This document shows positions 17,741 through 30,500 of a stretch of DNA of 64,000 nucleotides, piece after piece. A program made the position numbers and the translations under genes. The DNA is taken from assembly GCA_965267435.1 (NCBI GenBank), contig OZ253960.1, forward strand, positions 2,356,001-2,420,000, read 5' to 3'. The DNA comes from JAWPMT01 sp965267435. GTDB lineage: Bacteria; Bacteroidota; Bacteroidia; Cytophagales; Cyclobacteriaceae. Numbering within the stretch: position 1 is the first letter of the stretch; the number at the start of each line of letters is the position of its first letter. The notes beneath the pieces were generated by a model. It made no database searches. It was given only the letters and a program-made list of their open reading frames with translations, and was not told the origin of the DNA.

Positions 17741-18508
17741 ATGTGCTACGATGTTGCTTTCATGACACGCCAATCCGAGCAGTATGCCAGAAGGTACGGT
17801 GCTGCCGACGATTGGGAAGAGGTCAAGAAGATCCTCCCCCCTACTTATCATGCCTCGGGGTTTGACGAACCCGATCTACCGGTCGTCACCAATGAATCGC
17901 CGGACAAGGTGCAGGCCATGCAGTGGGGGTTTGTGCCTATGGTCTATGCGCCCAGGAAGGGAGGAAGACCCCTCAACACGCTCAATGCCCGAAACGACAA
18001 TATCTACAACCCTCGAAGCATCTACCGAAAGTCTGCAGAATCAAAGCACTGTCTCGTCATGCTCGATGGATGGTTTGACCACCACAAGAAAGATGGCATT
18101 GCCTACCCGTACTACGTGCAGTTAAAGACAAAAGAGCCATTTATGATTGCAGGGCTTTGGCAGACCTACGTGAGCGAGAAGGACGAAATAGAAGTCAATA
18201 CCGTCACGCTCATTACGGGTCCGGCAAACAAAGAAATCGCCTGGGTCCACAATGAACCGGCATACAGCCCAGAGTCGCGGATGGTGTACGTGGTATCTCC
18301 TGAAGATGATGAGCGGTGGCTCTTCAGTGATGAAGAGGTTTCCATGGAGCTTATCAGGCCGCTACCCGATGACACCCTGGACTATTACCCCTGTGAGCCG
18401 ATCAAATCCAACAAAAAACTTGGCCGGGTCTATCTGGGAAATGTCCCCGCGATACAAGACAAAAGACGATACCCGGAACTAGAAGAGAGCCAGGGTAGCC
18501 TCTTCTAA
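17741..18508 (+). CDS. SRAP-domain (HMCES/YedK-type) abasic-site-shielding protein
   Basis: A 255-residue member of the SRAP family (SOS-response-associated peptidase). Members self-process to expose C2, which forms a thiazolidine crosslink with abasic sites in single-stranded DNA. Visible features are M1-C2 (MCYDVAF), MQWGFVP (residues 60-66), LNARND (81-86), VMLDGWFDHHK (106-116) and H170 with R180-M181 in the usual C-terminal active-site region. Two points are atypical: the active-site Glu of the GFYEW motif is Asp (D113) here, and there is an insertion between H170 and the RM pair. The length is normal. It is divergent from a small unknown gene. Confidence 0.92.
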   Translation: MCYDVAFMTRQSEQYARRYGAADDWEEVKKILPPTYHASGFDEPDLPVVTNESPDKVQAMQWGFVPMVYAPRKGGRPLNTLNARNDNIYNPRSIYRKSAESKHCLVMLDGWFDHHKKDGIAYPYYVQLKTKEPFMIAGLWQTYVSEKDEIEVNTVTLITGPANKEIAWVHNEPAYSPESRMVYVVSPEDDERWLFSDEEVSMELIRPLPDDTLDYYPCEPIKSNKKLGRVYLGNVPAIQDKRRYPELEESQGSLF

Positions 18509-18524
18509 TTCCAGGATCGTATCG

Positions 18525-21500
18525 TTATCGCCGCAGTACCATCAACTTCTTAAGCTCCCAGGTATTGGCGTTGTTGTGGAGCCTCAACAGGTAAACGCCG
18601 TTGGCCAGGTTCTCGATATTGACCACCGTTTCATTTATTCCTCGCTTCATCTGGCCAGATAGTACTTCCTTGCCTGAGTAATCGGCGATCGACCAATTGG
18701 TATCTTCAGTCATGACCTGATCCATTCGAATGGTGAACTGTCGGTCACCTGGATTCGGATAGACGCTGTAGGTATCCGCGCTGATCACACCAGGGAGGAT
18801 ACCCGTCACTGTTTCAGGCAAAGTCACGGTGACTTGCGCCGAAGCAGCCTGGTAGACCCCTTTGCTGATCTCATCTTGCACAAATACCAGCACGGTCAGA
18901 TCTATTTCTGTATTCGCAGCTCCGAGTAGATTTCTTACTTCCCACTCCAGCGTCTGATTGAAGATCTCTTGCCCATCCTCAATCTCGCCGACGATCACTT
19001 CGCCCACTGAGGACGGCAGGATCTCCACCAGACGGTTGCGGAAGGTATACTCCTGAGATACATTCTCCACAAACTCGGAGCTTACTTCGTTTTGCAAAAT
19101 CATCACTCGCACAGATGTCTCGGAATCTAAATCGGTACCGTTGTCCGGCTTGGCCGTGGCCGTGGCCGTGATCTCAACTAAGTCCGCGCTGACTACATTC
19201 GCAGTGAGCTCAACATCAAAGAGTGGCACTACGAGGCTCGTTCTTCCAAGATCATTCTCATTGAAGCCCAGGTCTCCAATCGAAGTTTCGTCGGGCTCCT
19301 GCACCTGTACCTCGCCACTTAGTGCGGCTGTCGGCACCTTCGAAATGCCATAAAAGGCGAGCCTGGCTTCCGGATCAGCCCGATTGATGGCGTTGATCTC
19401 ATCACGGGCATTCAGGTCATTTGCCAGGTCTGTGAAGTAGTTCACCCAGATGATTTCCTCATTGCCATCAATGCTACTGTAAACCTCCTCATTGGATGTC
19501 AAACTAGATTCATCCAAAGTAGATGAGAAGGTCTCTAGAATCGTGATTCGGTCTCGACCAAAAATTCGGAAGTTGTCAAAGGCAAACCCTTCAGACTTAT
19601 CCGACTCAGAACCTGGTCTTACACCCAAGGCAAATCTGAATCTTATATTCTCTCGATCTCCCTGCGGAATTACTCCCAGTGAATGGACCGCTTCTTTCCA
19701 TTGCAGGGAATCGGTATCTGCCCAGCCGACCTGATTTGGGTTCTCTTCAAAGACGCCAGGATTACCAGAAATGCCAGCTCGGTCAAACCACAATAACCCT
19801 GAGGTGCCGTTCTGATCGTCGAAACTTCCTAACGGTTGCCAGCTTCTTCCGTCATCACCAGACCACTGGAATACTACTCCGTCTGAAGCGTTGACCAGGT
19901 TCTTGAAGTAATCGAAAGTCACCGCTGGCCGTACGACCTCTGAGAAGTCGTAGGAAGGAGAATAAACGAAGGACTGATCTGAGTTTTCAGAATAGTTACC
20001 GTCTGCGTTGGTGACCCACACAGGTGTGCCCCTGCCATCAGGGTCATCATCAATATTCTCCCCTGCAGGCTCAGCTACTTCCCAACCCTGGTTGCGGTCC
20101 GCAAATCCATTTTGCGTCTCAACCCTCCAACCATCAGCATCGACAAGGTTGAAGTCAAATACACGACTATTCTCGGCAGATATCTTCAAACTCTGAAGGA
20201 TATCAAAAGGCCGTTCCTTGGATGCCTCACATCCGTTGACCGACCGCAGTGTGAGTACTCCAGAATAGGCTCCAGCATTCAGTCCGCTAGTCTCCAGCGT
20301 ATCCAGTATGTCAACACCGGGCTCTTGAATTCTTTCAAAGATGTTGAGCGTAGCAGAACCTTGTCTCAATTCGAAGGTCAATCTCTCGATCTCGTTATTG
20401 TCTGTAATCTCGAAGTCATCGAATACGTAGGAGGTATTGTTGTTCTCTGTGATATTGAACAGACTGAATTGAGGATCGGGTGTATTTCCGATACCTACGT
20501 TTCTGACAGCCGTTGACTGACAGCCATTCTTCGTATCCTCTACCACGACTATTACCGGCAGAGTCAGATCCTGGATCGTTTCCTCCATGGTAATAGAATA
20601 GGTCTGTGCTCCCCCACTTATCGGCGATGAGGTCGAAATCTCGGTCTCCTCGGTCCGTAACTCGCTACTCACCGTCCATTGGAAATCGAAATCCTCAAAA
20701 ACATCTTCACCCAGGTTTGTCACCTGCACTTCCAGTAGTCTCACGTCATTGCAAGCTCGAGGATCGTTGATCAGTCCATTGCCCCCGCCAAAGTCTCCGA
20801 GTCTTGGCGCCGCATATATCGGTATTGGCGTTAGTTCGCTTTCACACCCATCAAAATCAGGATCCAGGTCTGTCGCTACGATCTGGGACATGTAGATGAT
20901 GGTATCCATACCTTCCTCGTAGCCTAGCAATTCGAAGCTGAACTGCTCAGCATTACCACCCAGCGTATCCCTTCGCAAGCTTCGCTCCTGCACATCTGTA
21001 GGGTAGATATAGAAGGAGTTGGCAAGTTGGTCTCCAGAAAACTGGATATCCACAAGCTGCCCATCCGAACAGGCCAGTGACGTAGTGATTGTAACCGGAT
21101 CCGGGTTTGCCCGGACAAGCACACGTATCTGAGTCGCTTCGCTTGTACAGCCTACGAACGCCTCACTTTCCGGAGGGATGGCACTACCCGCCGTTTCATC
21201 CATTCTCTGGACAACGTTGATTGTGTACGTAGAATCGGCTGGAGGATTTTGCCCGATACCCAGATCGGCCATCGTGGCAACGGCTATGCCAGTACCATCA
21301 CCCTCGTAAGAAGCCTGATTTGAGAATGTTGCGGCACTGCCCTCCACGCTCCAGGTGACGAAGGCATTGGCCTCCGTGGCAACGGAAAGATCATCGATTA
21401 CGTCTCCCTCACAATAGTAGTAAATGGGCTCGTCCACTACCGGAGCATCTGGTTCGCGGAAGATGGTAAATTGGATAACCACACCCGGAGCCTCGCATCC

Positions 21501-24500
21501 AGAATAGATCCTATCACCATTGGCGTCAGTCACAATATTGGTGACTTGTTCCAGATAGATGTAAACCGTATCATCCACAGAGGTGATCAATCCCAAATCT
21601 ACAGCCGTGGCGGTTGCACCCGTGAATCGCTGAGTTTGCTGTGCGCCTTCGGCATTGGAGTTGTACCAGTTGAATTCAGAAATAACATTCGCTGCCATAG
21701 TATCCGCTGCAACAATGGATGCATTGGTAGAGAAGGCGGCGTCGGCAAAACCATTCAATGCCGCTTCAAAGGTTACGGATACATCCAGGTCAGAAGCGCA
21801 GAAGAAATACTCATAGTCCACATCATTTGAGTTGTTGGGCGATACCATTTTGCCGTCGATTGTAGCTTCCAACGCATCAGGGAAGACGGTGATCGAGACC
21901 AACGTCGGCTCGCTCTGACATCCGGGGAAATCGGAATCTTCGCTTTGCTGTACGGCCTCTGTCACCCACACATAGTAGGTGCCAGGTACGTTGATGTCAA
22001 ACTCGGCAGTCGTCATGGCTCCTCCTGACGGATCTTGATAGGTCGTAGTGAAACCCTCCAGGTCACCAGTAGTGAGAGATGGTGATTCTTGCAAGAACTC
22101 ATCGCCACCCGCTCCAAATACGAAAGGTGTACCGGCAAATGTGAGATCACCGTCATCCAAATACCAGAAGAATAGGGTATCGTTCTTGACACCCGCCGGA
22201 TCAAGGACCTCAGGGGCGTCGATAGGAGCAAAGTCATCCCCCTCGCAGGTGAAGTACTCAGTAAAGAACAAGTCTTTACCCTGAGAGGTCACCATATCCA
22301 GAATACTGACAGGCACTTCATGCACTCTCAATTCGATCTTCGAGGTATCAGAAGTACTTCCTGGGAAAGCTGTATTGCCGCCACCGGCAAATATGGAATC
22401 CTCCGTGACCGTTGCGATGAAGATGATGGTGTCTCTCGGTGTCTCATTGCCAAAAATATGTTGCGACCAGTTCAGCGTCACAAAGGCGGAATCCAACACT
22501 CTATTCAAGTTGGCATCATAGACAGTGAAGTGCGCCCGGCTGTCGCTAACGTCATTGTCAAAGGTCATATCCGCAATGACGTCATCCTCGCAATACTCAA
22601 AGAGGAATGAATTTTGCGTCGCAGTGCTCACATCCTCTTCATTCACATTGTCCGCTATTAACACAACAGGTGCGTCAGGTATTGGATAGATCTCGATGTC
22701 AACCAAGACATTGTCAGAAGGACATCCATCAAAGTCAACGGTAGGGACACCTGCATTGTCGATCAGATTATTGTCAAAAAATTGAATGGTCCTACTGGTC
22801 CTGATAGTCGGATCAATACCGAAAACATCGTCCCGCACATCGATCGTATTACCCGAACTGATCTCTTGGTCTATTTGATCCAACCAGGTGACAGACGCTC
22901 CAGAAGAAGTCAGGGTGCCCAGATCCTGACCTACGGAATACTCGAGCAAGTATCCTATGGCATCAAAACCACCAATACTATCGAGATTGGAAACGATAAT
23001 GGGTTCTGCGGCGTGCCCGAGGACCTGGAAGTCAAAAGTAGTCGTACTAGTAGTAGAGGCAGCTGTTTGTGGGTCCGTGGTATATTCGATCCTATAGAAC
23101 CCTATGTCGTTGCCACCGGTGATAGCTGCAACTTGCGACGGATCGAATGTATTGACAATTGCCGAACCGGTTGCTGTGGAGTCTGCAATTTGCACATACG
23201 GGTCGGCACTAGCTTGCTTGTATAGCAACTTGTAGCCGTTCGAGATGGCGACGTCGTTCAAATCTACTCCACCATCCCCGTCGTACGTAAAGAGGTCGAT
23301 TAGAATTGGGAATTCGTCATCACTGTTACAGTAGTAGTCGTCTACTCCTTGTATTTCAACATCAGGATTCGGGTATAGACGGATATTAGCGAATGCATTC
23401 TCCACCAACGTGGCACCATCATCGGAGGATACAACATAAATGAACAAGAGCGTATCTACCTCCTGGGCTCCCGAGACTCCCAGCGCTGTAAATGCTGAAG
23501 GATCAAACTCCCACTCATCCTCCGTGAAGGTAGGTACACCCGCAGTAATCGGGGGCCTGTTGTTGTCGGAATCATAGGCAAGCAGCAGATTCGTAAGATT
23601 ACCGTCAGGTCTCAGCGCACCTGGAGCATCTCCTGGTATATCTGTTTTCACCGCACCGTTCTCGATGTAGTACACTTCAAGAGAATAGAAATCAGGATCC
23701 GAACCATCTGAAAGATCTTCACCAACGTCGATGGCGTCTGGTGAACTGTTGACATTCAGGAATTGATTGCCTTCAGACTTGCCAAGGTTGGTGGCCTGAC
23801 CGACAAAAACTTCCGTTGTAGCGTTTACAGTGAAATTAACCACAGAAGTGAACCCTGCCTCAACGCCAGTTGCGTCGTTCTCCCAGATCACATCGATGCT
23901 GGTGGTCCCAACACCAGCCGCAATTGGAACGAATCGCGCGCTGGAGGTACTGCCGGGATTGATGTCAAAATCCGTCAAGCCGTCACCACTAAAGGTGAGG
24001 TTCTGGCCTGTAGCAGGATGATCATCCAAGGACAATTCCGTTCCCGAAGAATTCTCACCGGAGAAGACCAGCTCACTCGGAGATAGGCTGATATCATCCA
24101 GGAAGGCAATGGAATATTCTACTTCTGGACCCTCACTACTGCTTCCGTTGACTGCAGTTTCTGTGATATAGAACGTATATACACCATGGTCAGCAGTGCC
24201 ATCTCCAAAGTCAATTCCGACAAGATCTGCAACAGTGGGTGACACATTGGTCGTCACATTGTTGTACGTCTGCACCGCGCTCGTGAGCCCCTCGTCTTCA
24301 TAAATAGTGATGGTACTACCAGAGATACTCGGTGTAATGGTAACAGGAGTCAAAGGCCCTGGATCATTGCCGGCACTCGTCCGGTACATAGCCAAATCAT
24401 CTCCATTTGTATCGCCACTAGCAACGTCGGTAGCGTCCTCGGAAAGGGATACAATGCCCGTCATGACCCGGTCGATCGTTACAGGACCTGATGTCGCTGC

Positions 24501-27500
24501 ACTGACTCCCGCGAGGTCATAGATCTCGCCAGAATTGTCGGTGTAGCTCACCAGCAAATCACCAATTACTCCTGATAGATCAGCTACGGTCAGTACAATT
24601 TCCGCATCATCGGCCGTACCATCAGCCTGTGCTGATACCACATAATTGACAGAAGGCGTGTTGGCATCGGTAACGGTGAAGTCCGTGGGATTTGTGCCAT
24701 TGGTCCCAACTACTTCGTTGAAAGTGACTGTGATCTGAGTATCGGAATCTTGAACGGCGCTCTGGAGTGTCGCGGGCGTAAAATCCACCTCCACTTCAGT
24801 ACCATCCGTGACACTCGTCACCGTCGTCGCAGAGTTACCCGCATCATCATCAAAGTCTATCGTGAACGTAACTGCACCCTCACCATCCAGATCCGTGCCG
24901 ACAATAGTACCATCTCCATCTACCGTGTACGTGGCCGTGTATGTCGGTGCTGATGCGTTGTTGATCGTCACTGAACCCTGCACTGCAGTACCTCCACTAC
25001 TGAACGTCACCGTCGGATCTGCCAACAGATCGTCATCTACCGTGAAGGTCAACGTCACTACATCGAGATCCGTAGCATGCTGATCGTCCGTGCCATTGTC
25101 TGTGTCGATACTCGCACTCAATACCGTCGGTGCTGTATTGTCTACCTCTACCGTAGAGGCTGCACCTCCATCCAGGTCCGTATTGTCAGCAGTAGCACCT
25201 GCATTGCCCGCATCATCCGTGAAGTCCAATGTGAAATCTATGTCACCGTCCGTATCCAAGGCCGATACCGTGAATGACGCCGTCCAGATGTCGTTAGCAG
25301 CATCCGTCTCAGTGACCGTCACAGTGCCATTGATCGCCGCACTGCCACTCGTGAAGTCAACCGTAGGTGCCTCCGATAAATCGTCGTCGAAGTCCATCGT
25401 CAACGTCACCACCTCTCCCGTCATCGCATGATCCGTCGGAGCTACACCCGAAGCAATCGTCATCGACTGCAGCGTAGGTGCTGTATGATCAATCTCTATC
25501 GACGAGCCATTCGTGATCTCTGCCTCCGTGATCGCCGTGCCTGCGTTGCCTGCATCATCCGTAAAGGCGATCGAAAAGGTTACCGCACCCTCGGTATCAC
25601 CGCCATCAACGACATAAGTGATCTCCCAGACCTCATTTACAGCATCCGTCTCCGTGACCGTCGGACTACCATCATTGATAGCCACACCGCCACTCAATAT
25701 CGTCGGCACCGGATCCGCAGATAAATCATCATCAAAATCTATCGTGATCGTAACTACATCCGTGTCCACTCCATGCTGGTCGTCAGTAGCATTGTCACTG
25801 ATGATCTCCAGCGTCTCGCGCGTCGGCGCCACATAGTCGACCTCCACCTCGGTGCCATCGGTAACACTCATCACCGTCGTCGCAGAGTTGCCCGCATCAT
25901 CATCGAAGTCTATCGTGAACGTAACTGCACCCTCACCATCCAGATCCGTGCCCACAATAGTGCCATTTCCATCTACCGTGTACGTGGCCGTGTATGTCGG
26001 TGCTGATGCATTGTTGATCGTCACTGAACCCTGCACTGCAGTACCTCCACTACTGAACGTCACCGTCGGATCTGCCAACAGATCGTCATCTACCGTGAAG
26101 GTCAACGTCACGACATCAAGATCCGTAGCATACTGATCATCCGTGCCATTGTCTGTGTCGATACTCGCACTCAATACCGTCGGTGCTGTATTGTCTACCT
26201 CTACCGTAGAGGCTGCACCTCCATCCAGGTCCGTGTTGTCAGCAGTAGCACCTGCATTGCCCGCATCATCCGTGAAGTCCAATGTGAAATCTATGTCACC
26301 GTCAGTATCCAATGCCGATACCGTGAATGACGCCGTCCAAATGTCGTTAGCAGCATCCGTCTCCAAAACCGTCACAGTGCCATTGATCGCTGCACTACCA
26401 CTCGTGAAGTCAACCGTAGGTGCCTCCGATAAATCGTCATCAAAGTCCATCGTCAACGTCACCAACTCTCCCGTCGTCGCATGATCCGTCGGAGCCACAC
26501 CCGAGGCAATCGTCATCGACTCCAGCGTAGGTGCTGTATGATCAATCTCTATCGACGAGCCATTCGTGATCTCTGCCTCCGTGATCGCCGTGCCTGTATT
26601 GCCCGCATCATCTGTAAAGGCGATCGAAAAGGTTACCGCTCCCTCTGAATCACCACCGTCAACAACATAAGTGATCTCCCAGACCTCATTCACAGCATCC
26701 GTCTCCGTGACCGTCGGACTACCATCATTGATCCCGGAACCACCACTCGATATCGTCGGCACCGGATCCGCAGATAAATCATCATCAAAGTCTATCGTGA
26801 TCGTGACTACATCCGTGGCTACGCCATGCTGGTCGTCAGTAGCATTGTCACTAATGATCTCAAGCGTCTCGCGCGTCGGCGCTACATAGTCGACCTCCAC
26901 CTCGGTGCCATCCGTGACACTCGTCACCGTCGTCGCAGAGTTACCCGCGTCATCATCAAAGTCTATCGTGAATGTAACTGCACCCTCACCATCCAGATCC
27001 GTGCCTACAGTAGTGCCATCACCATCTACCGTATACGTGGCCGTGTATGTCGGTGCTGATGCATTGTCGATCGTCACTGTCCCCTGGACTGCCGTGCCTC
27101 CACTACTGAACGTCACCGTCGGATCCGCCAACAGATCGTCATCTACCGTGAAGGTCAACGTCACTACATCAAGATCCGTAGCATGCTGATCGTCCGTGCC
27201 ATTGTCTGTATCGATACTCGCACTCAATACCGTCGGCGCTGTATTGTCTACCTCGACCGTAGAGGCTGCACCTCCATCCAGGTCCGTGTTGTCAGCAGTA
27301 GTACCTGCATTGCCCGCATCATCCGTGAAGTCCAATGTGAAATCTATGTCACCGTCAGTATCCAATGCCGATACCGTGAATGACGCCGTCCAAATGTCGT
27401 TAGCAGCATCCGTCTCCGTGACCGTAACAGTGCCATTGATCGCTGCACTACCACTCGTGAAGTCAACCGTAGGTGCCTCCGATAAATCGTCATCAAAGTC

Positions 27501-30500
27501 CATCGTCAACGTCACCAACTCTCCCGTCGTCGCATGATCCGTCGGAGCCACACCCGAGGCAATCGTCATCGACTCCAGCGTAGGTGCTGTATGATCAATC
27601 TCTATCGACGAGCCATTCGTGATCTCTGCCTCCGTGATCGCCGTGCCTGTATTGCCCGCATCATCTGTAAAGGCGATCGAAAAGGTTACCGCTCCCTCTG
27701 AATCACCACCGTCAACAACATAAGTGATCTCCCAGACCTCATTCACAGCATCCGTCTCCGTGACCGTCGGACTACCATCATTGATCCCGGAACCACCACT
27801 CGATATCGTCGGCACCGGATCCGCAGATAAATCATCATCAAAGTCTATCGTGATCGTGACTACATCCGTGGCTACGCCATGCTGGTCGTCAGTAGCATTG
27901 TCACTAATGATCTCAAGCGTCTCGCGCGTCGGCGCTACATAGTCGACCTCCACCTCGGTGCCATCGGTAACACTCGTCACCGTCGTCGCAGAGTTACCCG
28001 CGTCATCATCAAAGTCTATCGTGAATGTAACTACACCCTCACCATCCAGATCCGTGCCTACAGTAGTGCCATCACCATCTACCGTATACGTGGCCGTGTA
28101 TGTCGGTGCTGATGCATTGTCGATCGTCACTGTCCCCTGGACTGCCGTGCCTCCACTACTGAACGTCACCGTCGGATCCGCCAACAGATCGTCATCTACC
28201 GTGAAGGTCAACGTCACTACATCAAGATCCGTAGCATGCTGATCGTCCGTACCATTGTCTGTATCGATACTCGCACTCAATACCGTCGGCGCTGTATTGT
28301 CTACCTCGACCGTAGAGGCTGCACCTCCATCCAGGTCCGTGTTGTCAGCAGTAGTACCTGCATTGCCCGCATCATCCGTGAAGTCCAATGTAAAATCTAT
28401 GTCACCGTCCGTATCCAATGCCGATACCGTAAATGACGCCGTCCAAATGTCGTTAGCAGCATCCGTCTCCGTGACCGTCACAGTGCCATTGATCGCTGCA
28501 CTACCACTCGTGAAGTCAACCGTAGGTGCCTCCGATAAATCGTCATCAAAATCCATCGTCAACGTCACCACCTCTCCCGTCGTCGCATGATCCGTCGGAG
28601 CTGTACCAGAAACAATCGTCATCGACTGCAGCGTAGGTGCTGTATGATCAATCTCTATCGACGAGCCATTCGTGATCTCTGCCTCCGTGATCGCCGTGCC
28701 TGCGTTGCCTGCATCATCCGTAAAGGCGATCGAAAAGGTTACCGCACCCTCGGTATCACCGCCATCAACGACATAAGTGATCTCCCAGACCTCATTCACA
28801 GCATCCGTCTCCGTGACCGTCGGACTACCATCATTGATAGCCACACCACCACTCAATATCGTCGGCACCGGATCCGCAGATAAATCATCATCAAAGTCTA
28901 TCGTGATCGTAACTACATCCGTGTCCACTCCATGCTGGTCGTCAGTAGCATTGTCACTGATGATCTCAAGCGTCTCGCGCGTCGGCGCTACATAGTCGAC
29001 CTCCACCTCGGTGCCATCAGTAACACTCGTCACCGTCGTCGCAGAGTTGCCCGCATCATCATCGAAGTCTATCGTGAACGTAACTGCACCCTCACCATCC
29101 AGATCCGTGCCCACAATAGTGCCATTTCCATCTACCGTGTACGTGGCCGTGTATGTCGGTGCTGATGCATTGTTGATCGTCACTGAACCCTGCACTGCAG
29201 TACCTCCACTACTGAACGTCACCGTCGGATCTGCCAACAGATCGTCATCTACCGTGAAGGTCAACGTCACGACATCAAGATCCGTAGCATACTGATCATC
29301 CGTGCCATTGTCTGTGTCGATACTCGCACTCAATACCGTCGGTGCTGTATTGTCTACCTCTACCGTAGAGGCTGCACCTCCATCCAGGTCCGTGTTGTCA
29401 GCAGTAGCACCTGCATTGCCCGCATCATCCGTGAAGTCCAATGTGAAATCTATGTCGCCGTCAGTATCCAAGGCCGATACCGTGAATGACGCCGTCCAGA
29501 TGTCGTTCACCGCATCCGTCTCCAAAACCGTCACAGTGCCATTGATCGCCGCACTGCCACTCGTGAAGTCAACCGTAGGTGCCTCCGATAAATCGTCATT
29601 AAAGTCCATCGTCAACGTCACCAACTCTCCAGTCGTCGCATGATCCGTCGGAGCTGTACCCGATGATATCGTCATCGACTCCAATGTGGGAGCAGATTGA
29701 TCGATGGTGAAAGCATCAGAAGGTCCTTCTGCTCCCCCCATGGCGTTTCCGTTCTCATCGTCTATGCTGGGACCTACACTGATGGAGATGGTTCCGTCAG
29801 CGCTGCCCTCCAGACCTACACTGCCGATGGTCAAGGTGTAATTCTGATCGTCGCCATCATTTGTCAAAGTGATCACGCCACCATAGGCGGCATTATCAGC
29901 GGTCAGATCCGCGGCGGATCCATTAACTGTAACTCCGGTAGTATTGATGGTGACATCGTCGAGCCCGACAGTACCGTCATCCATGGGCTCACTGAATGCC
30001 AGGTCGAACGAGACCGTAGCGTCGGATGTATTATCGAAGGAGCCATTGGTCACAGCATTCCTCGTTATGGTTAAGGTTGGCGCATCGTTGTCCGCACCTG
30101 TCGTGAACTCCCACCCATTGTCAGTCAGATATCCGGCAAAGTTCAGAGCGCCGGCATCTACAGCATCGGTATTATTGGGGCTGTCATCAAACGCATCGGC
30201 GTCAATCAGCACATAATAGTCTCTTGCGCTACCTCGCAAAGGTTCGGGAAGAGTCATCGTCACGGTACTACCACTGATAGAAACCTCTGAGACATTGTCC
30301 ACATCCAACTCGAATACATCTGGTGGGACATGGTCGCTCACTACCGTGACATGACCACCAGCGACGGCCGCTACATCCTCGCTAAAGACGATTTCCAGCT
30401 CATCAGTCAATGGGACCCCTGTGGCGTCATCGGCCGGGTCCCTGGAGGTGACAGTAGGTGCCGTCTGATCGTAAACATCTATCGCAGAGGAAGCATCCCC

